Shown here one piece after another: positions 20,029 through 27,870 of a stretch of 64,000 nt of DNA. How positions within the stretch are numbered: the stretch's first letter is position 1; each line of letters opens with the position of its first letter. The stretch covers positions 62,001 to 126,000 of the forward strand of contig NZ_SZUU01000005.1 of the NCBI RefSeq assembly GCF_019583405.1, in the 5' to 3' direction. Source of the DNA: Bacteroides fragilis (GTDB lineage Bacteria > Bacteroidota > Bacteroidia > Bacteroidales > Bacteroidaceae). Position numbers and translations under genes: made by a program. The notes under the pieces are model-generated. The model was not told where the DNA came from, ran no database searches, and saw only the letters and a program-made list of their open reading frames with translations.

Positions 20029-21420
20029 ATGAGGCCGATAAAACTAATTTGGGGTATTGGAGGGACACTATTGGTAGCTTTATTAATAGGTTGTTATTTC
20101 TATCAGAGAAGTAATGAGATGATGCGTGTGGAATCAAAAAATCTATTCATACAGGCATTAAAAGGTGAAATGCTGCGAATGGAAAGGGAACTGGATCTAC
20201 CATGTGTGTCTATGAATGTATCGGGTGCAACGGCTCCTTGGACCAGACTTTCTGTGAAAACTGAGTTTGGTACAAAAGATTATGTTGTAGATGTAAAAAA
20301 GGATTTGAAAAATATATCTTCTGATTTTAATGAGCGTTCTTTGCATTCTGTTGTTTGTATGGAGAAGCAGCTTTCTGCTGATACTTTGAATCGGATTTGG
20401 GCAGATAGTTTGAGAATGCGGCATATTGTCGCTAAAACCTCTGTACAGGTAGTTACTGTCGATTCAAGTAAATGTATTCGTTCTGAAGGGAGTTGTGGCA
20501 ATGATTGTTTTGTATCGCCCATTTGGATTGCCTATGTCGGGAACGAGTGTGAGGTAGAGGTTGCCGGTTTTTTATCTTCTACTTGTTGGTCGGTGATTCG
20601 ATACTCTTCTTCTTCATTTGTCCTTATTGTTGGAGTGACTTTTATACTTATTGCTTTTTTCTACTATGTGTATAAGGTGAAAAAACGTTTGTCTGATTCG
20701 GAGGTTGAAGAAGAGCTTCTAAAGGAAAGGCTGGAGAAGGACAGAGAGCGGTATCAAGATTTAGAAGAGAAACGCAGGCAATATGAACAACAATTGAATT
20801 TGCTTCAACAAGAAGAAAAAATGCGGATAAGAGAACTGAGTGATCTACGGGAGAAGCATAAACAAAAAGAAGCTCAGATTGAAGTATTGTCAGTAGAGAA
20901 GAAACGTAGCAAAGAACAGCAAAGTATTCTTGCAAAGGAATGTCAAGAGGGTATGCTCCAAATAACGATGCTTTCCGATAAATTGGAAAAGGAAAAGATA
21001 GACCGGGGAGAGCTTCAACAAAAGTTGGCTGCATGCGAACTGCAAATAGCAGAACTGAGAAAAATAAAAGAAATGTTTGGTGAAGAATTAGTCATTTATA
21101 AACTCTGTTCAGGGTTGACTTTTGATCCTCGAAATCATATTTTGGATTGTGCCGGAAACCGGATAAAACTGGATGCTCAGGGTAGCCGGCTTTTACTCCT
21201 TTTTTTAGAGGCCTCTGAAAATAAACTATCATATGAAGAACTGCTTGAAATGATGTGGGCTGATCGTCGAAAGGATAAGAATCGTTTATGGACGGCTGTT
21301 TCTCGTTTGCGTAAAGCTTTAGTGCCTACTCGTGTTATCATAAAAATGGAAAATGAAGGTGGGTATCAGTTGGTGCTGCCTAAGAAGAGTGATGACTTCT
21401 CGCAGAGAGAACTCTTTTGA
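20029..21420 (+). CDS. Membrane-anchored winged-helix transcriptional regulator with coiled coil
   Basis: The 463-residue protein appears to be a one-component regulator of ToxR/CadC-like layout with the order reversed. Helix 1 spans about residues 7-23. A periplasmic sensor part (about 25-185) contains several Cys. Helix 2 is at about 187-205 (FVLIVGVTFILIAFFYYVY). A long Glu/Lys/Gln-rich cytoplasmic coiled coil (about 210-350) leads to a C-terminal OmpR-type winged helix (about 365-453, with LSYEELLEMMW and RLWTAVSRLRKAL). The periplasmic part could sense an envelope signal and the coiled coil dimerise the protein. It sits 123 bases before two NVEALA peptide genes on the same strand, so control of that island is a reasonable inference. 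The coding sequence is AT-richer than the housekeeping genes around it. Confidence 0.75.
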   Translation: MRPIKLIWGIGGTLLVALLIGCYFYQRSNEMMRVESKNLFIQALKGEMLRMERELDLPCVSMNVSGATAPWTRLSVKTEFGTKDYVVDVKKDLKNISSDFNERSLHSVVCMEKQLSADTLNRIWADSLRMRHIVAKTSVQVVTVDSSKCIRSEGSCGNDCFVSPIWIAYVGNECEVEVAGFLSSTCWSVIRYSSSSFVLIVGVTFILIAFFYYVYKVKKRLSDSEVEEELLKERLEKDRERYQDLEEKRRQYEQQLNLLQQEEKMRIRELSDLREKHKQKEAQIEVLSVEKKRSKEQQSILAKECQEGMLQITMLSDKLEKEKIDRGELQQKLAACELQIAELRKIKEMFGEELVIYKLCSGLTFDPRNHILDCAGNRIKLDAQGSRLLLLFLEASENKLSYEELLEMMWADRRKDKNRLWTAVSRLRKALVPTRVIIKMENEGGYQLVLPKKSDDFSQRELF

Positions 21421-21508
21421 TATAAGTTCTGGTAAGGGGGCATTTTATTGATTTTCAACTTGTAAGTTTTAGTAAGGAACGTTTTCTTAATAGACAGAAA
21501 AAATCGTC

Positions 21509-21516
21509 TATATTTG
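21509..21516 (+). promoter_or_regulatory. -7 box (TATATTTG) for the first NVEALA gene
   Basis: It matches TAnnTTTG 27 bases upstream of the ATG at 21544. The longer frame starting at 21514 would begin inside this box. Confidence 0.5.
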
Positions 21517-21543
21517 TTATGTGTTACTAAAACAACCGAGTAT

Positions 21544-21765
21544 ATGAAAAAGTATTTAAAAGCAATTGGCTGTTTTGCCATTTTCGTATTGGCTGTATTC
21601 TCGTATTTCAGAGAGCAATCTTATAAGTTGGATTCTTTGTCATTACAGAATGTTGAAGCATTGGCTGAAGGTGAGGAATATACACATATTTCTTGTATAG
21701 GTGTAGGCTCTTTGGATTGTCCTGTTAATCATAGTGGTGTGAAGTATATATTTAAGGGATATTAA
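21544..21765 (+). CDS. NVEALA family small secreted peptide 1
   Basis: The 73-residue precursor has an N-terminal hydrophobic export signal (LKAIGCFAIFVLAVFSYF), a short spacer, and the exact family motif LQNVEALAEGE near residues 35-43. The mature tail of about 30 residues holds two Cys (HISC and LDCP). NVEALA proteins are known only from Bacteroidetes and their role is, as far as I know, not established. The motif position suggests processing near ALA. The start at 21544 is chosen because it gives the short basic MKKYLK terminus and lies after the promoter box. A second NVEALA gene follows after a 224-base structured gap. Confidence 0.8.
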   Translation: MKKYLKAIGCFAIFVLAVFSYFREQSYKLDSLSLQNVEALAEGEEYTHISCIGVGSLDCPVNHSGVKYIFKGY

Positions 21766-21785
21766 ATATTTAATTGGGTTGGGAA

Positions 21786-21834
21786 GGGAGTGGAACGATG
21801 CATGCTCTGGAAAAGTTTAGAATCGTCCACTCCC
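21786..21834 (+). terminator. Hairpin after the first NVEALA gene
   Basis: GGGAGTGGAACGAT (21786-21799) pairs with ATCGTCCACTCCC (21822-21834) with one bulged base and a 22-nt loop. Only GGAAAAACC follows, not a clean T-run, so it may be an attenuator or a processing structure rather than a full terminator. Confidence 0.5.
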
Positions 21835-21989
21835 GGAAAAACCTTCAAAAGAAAGGAGGTCCACAAAGGTAATGAATTTAAGTAAGAATCAGTAGGTGCA
21901 TCATTTACTTTTTCTGCGGGTGGGTGGCTCCCCGAAATAGAGACACGACAAATGAATGAATTACTAACCTCATAAAAAACATGTAGATT
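21835..21989 (+). other. Leader region of the second NVEALA gene
   Basis: This intercistronic stretch contains an unusually strong AAAGGAGG (21852-21859), followed by a 7-codon mini-frame (ATG 21872 to TAG 21895), then a locally GC-rich run with GGGTGGGTGGCTCCCC before the ATG at 21990. Strong Shine-Dalgarno sites are rare in this organism, so the mini-frame may be a leader peptide. This is inference. Confidence 0.35.
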
Positions 21990-22256
21990 ATGAGTAAGAA
22001 GATTTTTGCGGCTCTGATAGTCGCTGTAGTCGCAACTTTTGCAGGCTACAATATATATCAGTCACAGAGAGCAGAGAAAATAGTTTCAGACTTGGTGATG
22101 GCTAATGTCGAAGCATTGGCAGGCGATACTGAGGGTGGTGCTACTATCACTTGCTCCCGTACGTGTTCTGATGGAGTAGGACGTTGCTACAAGGTTTATG
22201 ATAAGTGGGGAAACTGTCATTTTGACGGTAGTCAAACATATTCTTGCACCTGCTAA
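21990..22256 (+). CDS. NVEALA family small secreted peptide 2 (Cys-rich)
   Basis: The 88-residue precursor has a signal (IFAALIVAVVATFAGYNIY) and the motif MANVEALAGDTEGG near residues 37-50. The mature tail of about 38 residues carries six Cys, ending in YSCTC. The even number and regular spacing suggest three disulfide bonds formed in the periplasm. The thioredoxin-like lipoprotein two genes downstream could take part in this, but that is inference. It is a paralogue of the peptide at 21544-21765. A 15-bp long-range inverted repeat follows the stop, then the propeller lipoprotein gene. Confidence 0.85.
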   Translation: MSKKIFAALIVAVVATFAGYNIYQSQRAEKIVSDLVMANVEALAGDTEGGATITCSRTCSDGVGRCYKVYDKWGNCHFDGSQTYSCTC

Positions 22257-22264
22257 CTATTAAG

Positions 22265-22358
22265 AAGAAGTTATACCAAAAGTTTAGAGTTTCTTCATTT
22301 CTTTTTTTAAAATACAGGAGAGGAGATGATTACTACAATTTTCTTGGTATAACTTCTT
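22265..22358 (+). repeat. Perfect 15-bp inverted repeat with a 64-nt loop
   Basis: AAGAAGTTATACCAA (22265-22279) and its exact complement (22344-22358) bracket the gap between the second NVEALA gene and the propeller lipoprotein gene. A purine-rich GGAGAGGAG sits in the loop. It may fold in the mRNA and limit read-through or stabilise the peptide message. Confidence 0.6.
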
Positions 22359-22385
22359 GTATTGTTAATCTAATCTAATAAAGTT

Positions 22386-23504
22386 ATGAAGAATATCTTG
22401 TTAACACTTCTCTTGTTTATACTTTTTTCATGTAAAAGCACTGGAGATAAAACCGACTGTGAAGTATTACATGTCGATTTGGTTGAACGCCCTGTTGCAA
22501 CGGAAGAATTATTTTCTAAAATATCTGTCATTCCATTGGAAACCAATGATAGTTCCTTTCTTGTAAGGCCTGTAAAAGTTATTGTAAAAGATAACAGATA
22601 TTATATTGTCGATGAAGGGGTTCCGGCTGTGTTTTCTTTTGATGAAGAAGGGCATCTTTTGCATAAAATAGGTAAAAAGGGACAAGGCCCCGGAGAGTAT
22701 CGTGAAATATACGATGCCGTTATTAAAGAAAAAGAAAATGCAGTGTATATGCTATCTCCATTTGGCTCTCTTTATGTGTATTCTCTGGATGGAAAATTCA
22801 TAAAAGAAATAGAACTGCCAACGAGGTCTAATTATCAATTGGTAGAGGAACTGGAGAGTAAGTATTTCGTTACATGGACATTACCTGCTTCTGAGAATGA
22901 TAATTGTATCAGCGTCATTTCTAAAGAGTCTTTCAAGAATGTGAAAGAATTTTGGCATGTCCCTCCCGTTCTCACTACTCTGAATTCTAAACCTTTTTAT
23001 AATTATGAACATAAAGTATATTTTTCCAATCCTTATCAAAATGAAGTATATGAAGTAAGGACAGATAGCTTACGGGTTGCATACCGTTGGGATTTTGGAA
23101 AAGATAATCTTGATTTAAAGGAGTATGGATTCACTTTATTAGAGGATAAAAAGGTTGAAGAATATAAATTAATGTTGCAGTATTTACGTGATTCTACTGT
23201 GCCTTATTTTTTATGCGATCAATATCAGAATGATAAATTCTATTATATCATGTTGGTGTTCGGGCTTAAGCATTCGAAAAATCTATTTTATCGGAAGGAA
23301 GACGGTAAGAGTTTCTTTTTTGAAAAAACAACAGAAGGCATTCATTTTGAACCTTTAGCTTTTAATGAAGATTTCCTGACTTGTATTGTTTTCAATGAAG
23401 ACTTTCCAAACTATGAAAAAGTGCTTCCTCCAGAGGAATATCAGAAGCTGGAAGAGCGTTTAGAAGATGATAATCCCTGTTTAATCAAATTTTATTTTAA
23501 ATGA
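22386..23504 (+). CDS. BF3164-like six-bladed beta-propeller lipoprotein
   Basis: The 372-residue protein starts with a lipoprotein signal (LLFILFSCKS, Cys16). It then shows the family pattern ISVIPLETNDSSFLV near residue 48, KIGKKGQGPGEYREIYDA near 96 and repeated beta blades of the TolB-like six-bladed propeller type. BF3164-like proteins commonly sit beside NVEALA genes in Bacteroides; no activity is established. The likely location is the periplasmic face of a membrane, as a binding or receptor surface. Its stop overlaps the next start by 4 bases (ATGA), so the two are translationally coupled. Confidence 0.8.
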   Translation: MKNILLTLLLFILFSCKSTGDKTDCEVLHVDLVERPVATEELFSKISVIPLETNDSSFLVRPVKVIVKDNRYYIVDEGVPAVFSFDEEGHLLHKIGKKGQGPGEYREIYDAVIKEKENAVYMLSPFGSLYVYSLDGKFIKEIELPTRSNYQLVEELESKYFVTWTLPASENDNCISVISKESFKNVKEFWHVPPVLTTLNSKPFYNYEHKVYFSNPYQNEVYEVRTDSLRVAYRWDFGKDNLDLKEYGFTLLEDKKVEEYKLMLQYLRDSTVPYFLCDQYQNDKFYYIMLVFGLKHSKNLFYRKEDGKSFFFEKTTEGIHFEPLAFNEDFLTCIVFNEDFPNYEKVLPPEEYQKLEERLEDDNPCLIKFYFK

Positions 23505-24370
23505 AAAATTTTATATTTATACTGGGTTGCTTTCTCTTTCTAATCTCATGTCAGCAGACCGAGAAGGAAAAGCTTGAAGAACTTGTTAAAAATTGGAATG
23601 GGAAGGAGGTACTATTTCCGACAAATCTTAGTTTTACGCTATATGGAAAAACTCCTGTCGATTTTAAAATCCCTGCTTCGGATTATAAGATCGTGACCTA
23701 TGTCGATTCGTTGGGTTGTTCCAGTTGTAAATTGCAATTGCCTAAATGGAAGGATTTTATGAAATATGCGGATTCTATAGTAGGCTATCAAATACCGGTT
23801 CTTTTTTTTCTTCATCCTGCTAATGTTCGCGAGATGAGGTCTGTGTTAAAACAAAATCGTTTTGATTATCCTGTTTGTATGGATACGGAAGATACTTTTA
23901 ATAAAGTGAATAAGTTTCCTTCACAGCTAAATTTTCAAACTTTTTTATTAGATAAAAACAATCATGTAATTGCGATAGGAAATCCGGTCCATAATTACGA
24001 TGTAAGAGAACTCTATATCCATCTTATTTCAGGAGGAATAGATGGAGATTCTCTTTCAAATATGCGAACTGTGATAAAAATAGAGAAAGATATGGTTGAT
24101 TTGGGGAGTTTTGATTGGAGGCGAGAGCAGCATATAACTTTTGAGATACACAATATTGGTGATAATAATTTGGTCGTTTATGATAATAAGACATCTTGCG
24201 GATGTACTTCTGTTGAATACTCCAAAGAACCCGTTCAGCCCGGAAAGTCTTTAGCAGTTAAAGTAACTTATAAAGCGGATCATCCGGAACACTTTAATAA
24301 AACTATTATACTATATTGCAATGCTTCCGCTTCTCCTTTGGAGTTAAAGATAACTGGAAATGCTGAATAA
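23501..24370 (+). CDS. Thioredoxin-like/DUF1573 lipoprotein
   Basis: The 289-residue protein carries a lipobox (FLISC, Cys17). A thioredoxin-fold domain (about residues 40-180) has GCSSCK, a CxxC active site at Cys73 and Cys76. A C-terminal DUF1573 domain (about 195-289) has the typical TSCGCTSVEYSKEPVQPG. It probably acts as a periplasmic thiol oxidoreductase anchored to a membrane. Its 4-base overlap with the propeller gene and its closeness to the Cys-rich peptides make a role in their disulfide chemistry an attractive inference. Confidence 0.82.
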   Translation: MKNFIFILGCFLFLISCQQTEKEKLEELVKNWNGKEVLFPTNLSFTLYGKTPVDFKIPASDYKIVTYVDSLGCSSCKLQLPKWKDFMKYADSIVGYQIPVLFFLHPANVREMRSVLKQNRFDYPVCMDTEDTFNKVNKFPSQLNFQTFLLDKNNHVIAIGNPVHNYDVRELYIHLISGGIDGDSLSNMRTVIKIEKDMVDLGSFDWRREQHITFEIHNIGDNNLVVYDNKTSCGCTSVEYSKEPVQPGKSLAVKVTYKADHPEHFNKTIILYCNASASPLELKITGNAE

Positions 24371-24535
24371 TTTAATGTTTATATTTAGTACTTTTGAATC
24401 TTTGTTGACAGGTATTTGTATATGTCCCCTTAGCTTGAATATATGTTGCTAAATATAGGTAGTCAACCTTGGATCATTGCATTGGAACCTATTAATGTTA
24501 TGGCTTAAGGTTGATTTTTATTTAATATTTGTTAT

Positions 24536-25816
24536 ATGAGAAGTCTGTTTTTAATATTCCTTTTTTGCTATGTAACTGGGAAAGCCCAGGACAGAGCGTG
24601 TGTCGTGAGTGAAAAGGATAGCATTCCTCTTTCAAATGTATATATCTGTTTGAAAGATAGGAGAGTCATAGCTATCAGTGATGAAAAGGGGGTGTTCTCA
24701 TTAGAGAAATATGATTCGTTGTCATTGAATGATACTTTATATTTTTCTCATATTAATTATTTGCACAAGAAATTGTCTTATGGTGATTTAATTAAAAATA
24801 GATGTACCGTTTTTTTGATAGAGAATAATCGGGTTTTGGAAGAAGTATCTATTTTTAGCAATAGGCATTTAAATCGCTTTTTGCATTATGAAATATTGTC
24901 TCCATTGAAAAGAGGAGTCTATTCGTTTGCTTCGGTCTTGGTAGATGGGCAGATTTATATTGTAGGAGGGAGTACGTCGTGCGGTCCCTTTCAGAATTAT
25001 ATACGTTCTACTCTATTTTGGGAAAAATATAGTAACATGATGTATAGATATGATATCAAGCAAGATAAGTGGGAGACGATCAGGCATAAGTTTAGAGAAA
25101 GGGCATATCATACGGCGGGTTATTATGATGGAAAAATTTTTATTTTAGGGGGAAAGAGATTGTCTGAAACCAGAATTGTTGATTATCTGGATAATGCAAT
25201 AGAAATATATGATATTAAGCGTGATACCGTCTGGACAGATTATACTAATCCGCATCAAGCGACTTTATTGGGATCCGTTGTGTATAAAGATAATATGATT
25301 GTTTTAGGCGGTGTTAAAAAGGTTTTGCAAAATAATGAAGGAGTCTATTCGGATGAAATGCATTTATGGAATTTAAAATCCGGCTACTGGTATGAGTTGG
25401 GAAAAATGCCGATTAGGCAAGCTCCTGATGCAATTCTGGTTGATCATTGTATTTATTTAATCGGAAATAGTAACGGTGGCGGACGGAGTCTTGAATGTTA
25501 TAACTTATTGACAGGCGCATGGACCAATGCCGGACATTTGTTATATCGGCTTGGCTGGCCCAGTTTAGCTTATCATAATGATATAATTTATATTTTTGAA
25601 CAAGGTGTTGTGCAGACGTTCAATATAAAAAGCAGGCAAGTTCGTTCGTATATGATAGATCTGAAATTGAAATCTCCAGCTTTGTATTACTTTGATGGGA
25701 AATTATATATTTTGGGAGGATTTTATATGGGAGATCCCTCGCGCAATGTATATAGTATTGATCTGAAAGAATTTGATAAAACAGAAATCGATTATTATTA
25801 TAACAATAAAAGGTAA
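24536..25816 (+). CDS. Secreted kelch-repeat protein with regulatory-like N-domain
   Basis: The 426-residue protein has a signal peptide ending near GKAQ (residue 18). A carboxypeptidase-regulatory-like beta-sandwich follows (about 19-105: IPLSNVYICLKDRRVIAISD and the LEEVSIFSN ending, as in TonB-dependent receptor N-domains). Kelch repeats then fill about 120-415 (YIVGGSTS, FILGGKRL, IVLGGVKK, YILGGFYM). It is probably an envelope or exported binding protein. The 165-base gap before it holds no feature I can assign. The codons are strongly AT-rich, like the rest of the island. Confidence 0.78.
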   Translation: MRSLFLIFLFCYVTGKAQDRACVVSEKDSIPLSNVYICLKDRRVIAISDEKGVFSLEKYDSLSLNDTLYFSHINYLHKKLSYGDLIKNRCTVFLIENNRVLEEVSIFSNRHLNRFLHYEILSPLKRGVYSFASVLVDGQIYIVGGSTSCGPFQNYIRSTLFWEKYSNMMYRYDIKQDKWETIRHKFRERAYHTAGYYDGKIFILGGKRLSETRIVDYLDNAIEIYDIKRDTVWTDYTNPHQATLLGSVVYKDNMIVLGGVKKVLQNNEGVYSDEMHLWNLKSGYWYELGKMPIRQAPDAILVDHCIYLIGNSNGGGRSLECYNLLTGAWTNAGHLLYRLGWPSLAYHNDIIYIFEQGVVQTFNIKSRQVRSYMIDLKLKSPALYYFDGKLYILGGFYMGDPSRNVYSIDLKEFDKTEIDYYYNNKR

Positions 25817-25868
25817 GCATTCGGTGAATCCTGTCTATTGTATAGAAACTGAACTTTATTGTTTTTTC

Positions 25869-27161
25869 TTATTCTACCATTATTATCATATTTTTAAAAT
25901 CTAAAAGTATCTCTTTGCAATTTTTGAAATAGTCAACTCCTAAATAGCCATTGTATTTGCCATTAGCATTCTTCATGATAGAAAACTTATGCATATTTGT
26001 TTTGTGTTTATCAATAATTAAAGAGAAATCAGCTATTGAATAGCTTTTATTAACTATAAATCCACTTATTCCACCAGCCTTGACAGAATCTTCTTTAAGT
26101 TTTAGCTCTCCCAATTTATCTTTGTTTTGTTGATAGAAATCATAATTAATATATCCTTCCATAGTCATACCTGTATCACAGAATAAAAGTAAACGAAGAT
26201 TATTATAGAAAGCTTCTACTCCAACACTACCCATGAAATTAATCATATTAGAAGGTCGTTTTTGGATATTTAAATCTTGTGAAAGAGGTGGGAATATTAT
26301 TTTCTGTTCTTTAGGGTATATTATTGTTTGACCTATAACTTCCATGAAAGGATTACCTAATACAGCTTCCATAGTATATACCAACGAATCTGTTTTGGGA
26401 AAAATATTGTCAAGTATATTAACTTTTACATTAGTGTAGGTAATATTACCTATTCTGAGTGTATCTACAACTCCCACTTTTGAATAGACAATGTCACCTG
26501 ATATACCTGTTATGGACATGGAGTCTGCTACAACCTTTATGTGGTGCTTTTTTGCAAATGAGGTCGAAACCATATGAATTGCTGCTCCGGTATCAAATAT
26601 AAAAGGTTCTTTTGTTCCATTTATTTCTACTGGAATGTACCAATAGTGGTTTGCACCTTTTATGTCTGTAATCATGTCTATAATAACTTCAGAGTTAGGA
26701 GATTGTCTTATGACTTCGCTCTTAGGCGTATTGCTTAGATTTTTGTACCCTTTGTAGTAATTATATATCATTGTCTGCATTTCTGTGTCTTTATCGTAGT
26801 CGTTCACTTTTTTTAGAGTTTCAGCAGCCTCTTTATATTTTCCTATTTTAGATAATTGTTCCGCCTTTATTATTGTATAAGCTATAACCGCAGATGAACC
26901 CAAATCTGCTGAATAGTTATTTAATAAAGAATCAAGTAGGCTTATAGCCTCATGTGGTTGATTAAATGCGCAATTTATACCAGCTTCAGCCATTAATCCT
27001 ATCATTGGATATGCTAAACTATCCTTTATAGTAGGATAGACCCTTTTTAGTTCCAAATAATCGTACGTGTTGATCAAATCTGCAACTTTTTGATCAGTAT
27101 ATTGAGCATATGATGAAAAACATAGACTCAGAATTACTAAAATCAAGCTTGTTCTTTTCAT
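25869..27161 (-). CDS. Secreted retropepsin-like aspartyl protease with helical N-domain
   Basis: The 430-residue protein has a signal peptide ending near SSYAQ (residue 20) and an N-terminal helical TPR-like part (about 25-150). Two aspartic-protease half-sites follow: FIFDTGAAIHMVS (Asp190) and LLFCDTGMTMEGY (Asp319). Two DTG motifs in one chain suggest a bilobal, pepsin-like arrangement acting without dimerisation. It is convergent with the kelch gene. A secreted protease within a peptide island could process the NVEALA precursors, though nothing in the sequence proves it. Confidence 0.8.
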   Translation of the reverse strand: MKRTSLILVILSLCFSSYAQYTDQKVADLINTYDYLELKRVYPTIKDSLAYPMIGLMAEAGINCAFNQPHEAISLLDSLLNNYSADLGSSAVIAYTIIKAEQLSKIGKYKEAAETLKKVNDYDKDTEMQTMIYNYYKGYKNLSNTPKSEVIRQSPNSEVIIDMITDIKGANHYWYIPVEINGTKEPFIFDTGAAIHMVSTSFAKKHHIKVVADSMSITGISGDIVYSKVGVVDTLRIGNITYTNVKVNILDNIFPKTDSLVYTMEAVLGNPFMEVIGQTIIYPKEQKIIFPPLSQDLNIQKRPSNMINFMGSVGVEAFYNNLRLLLFCDTGMTMEGYINYDFYQQNKDKLGELKLKEDSVKAGGISGFIVNKSYSIADFSLIIDKHKTNMHKFSIMKNANGKYNGYLGVDYFKNCKEILLDFKNMIIMVE

Positions 27162-27286
27162 AATATTATGGTGTTGTTTACAAATATGGTAAGTCTTATA
27201 GATGATAGCAAATATTCTTTTCCAAAATTTGTTAATCTTGTTTAAGGTGCTTGAAGTATTTTAAATTAATTTGGTAGAATATTAAT

Positions 27287-27539
27287 TTGGTTTTCTTTTT
27301 ATCAAGAAATATCGTTCTACACTTGGTTCCATATTTTGACCCCGTTTTACAAGTACATATCCACGTAGTTTCTCTAACAACAAGTCAAGAGGGAGCATAC
27401 GTCATTGACAACCGGTCTTCACTAAATAAAAGATTGCATTCCAAATCATTCGTAAATCATATTTTCGCTTTCTTGCTTGCGGGTTCAACACTTTTGTTAT
27501 ATATTGCCACTCTGTTTTCGTTAAATCAGTTTGATACAT
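27287..27539 (-). pseudogene. Remnant of an IS5-type transposase (N-terminal part)
   Basis: Reading on the minus strand from the ATG at 27539 gives 45 residues that begin MYQTDLTKTEWQYITKVLNP and end IWNAIFYLVKTGCQ. This is the DUF4096 N-terminus of IS5-family transposases. A TGA at 27402-27404 takes the place of the Trp that normally follows KTGCQ, and the next codons still read RMLP before similarity fades. No DDE domain or terminal repeats are visible nearby. It is a decayed fragment with a nonsense mutation. Confidence 0.75.
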
Positions 27540-27602
27540 CTTTTTTTAAGTTTGGTCACTTCAAAGAAAGCAACTATCAGACTGATATGGAAACTTTGTT
27601 AG

Positions 27603-27788
27603 GAATTTTCTTTACTGCCTCTAAACAAACTGCAAAATGCAGTAGTATTGGAAGGTCTGGAAATGAAGGTGATTTTCGGGGGAAGCGGGTCTTCGTTGTG
27701 CCCAGATGGTTATCCGTATGTATTCAGGTGTTCTAATGGCAATCTACATTGTTGCAAAGTTAATTCAGAGTCTGTTTGTTGTCCATAA
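27603..27788 (+). pseudogene. Probable remnant of a third Cys-rich NVEALA-type peptide gene
   Basis: This open frame of 61 codons has no start or signal peptide, because a stop at 27600-27602 precedes it. It reads LQNAVVLEGLE, then GGSGSSLCPDGYPYVFRC, and ends with two CC pairs (HCC and VCCP), six Cys in all. The layout (LQN-x-LE, Gly-rich spacer, Cys-rich tail) resembles the NVEALA peptides, and it sits directly upstream of a BF3164-like gene as they do. The 5' half was probably lost next to the IS remnant. The assignment is inference. Confidence 0.4.
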
Positions 27789-27870
27789 TAGACAACTTAC
27801 TCTTTATTAAATGCTTATCATCTATTTTGGCGGATGATAAGGCTCTGTTAATTAATTAAAATTGAAGATC

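Noticed and set aside
27287..27736. Plus-strand 149-residue frame
   Set aside because: Its first part is antisense to the IS5 transposase remnant and its second part is out of frame with the Cys-rich peptide remnant; it has no recognisable domain.
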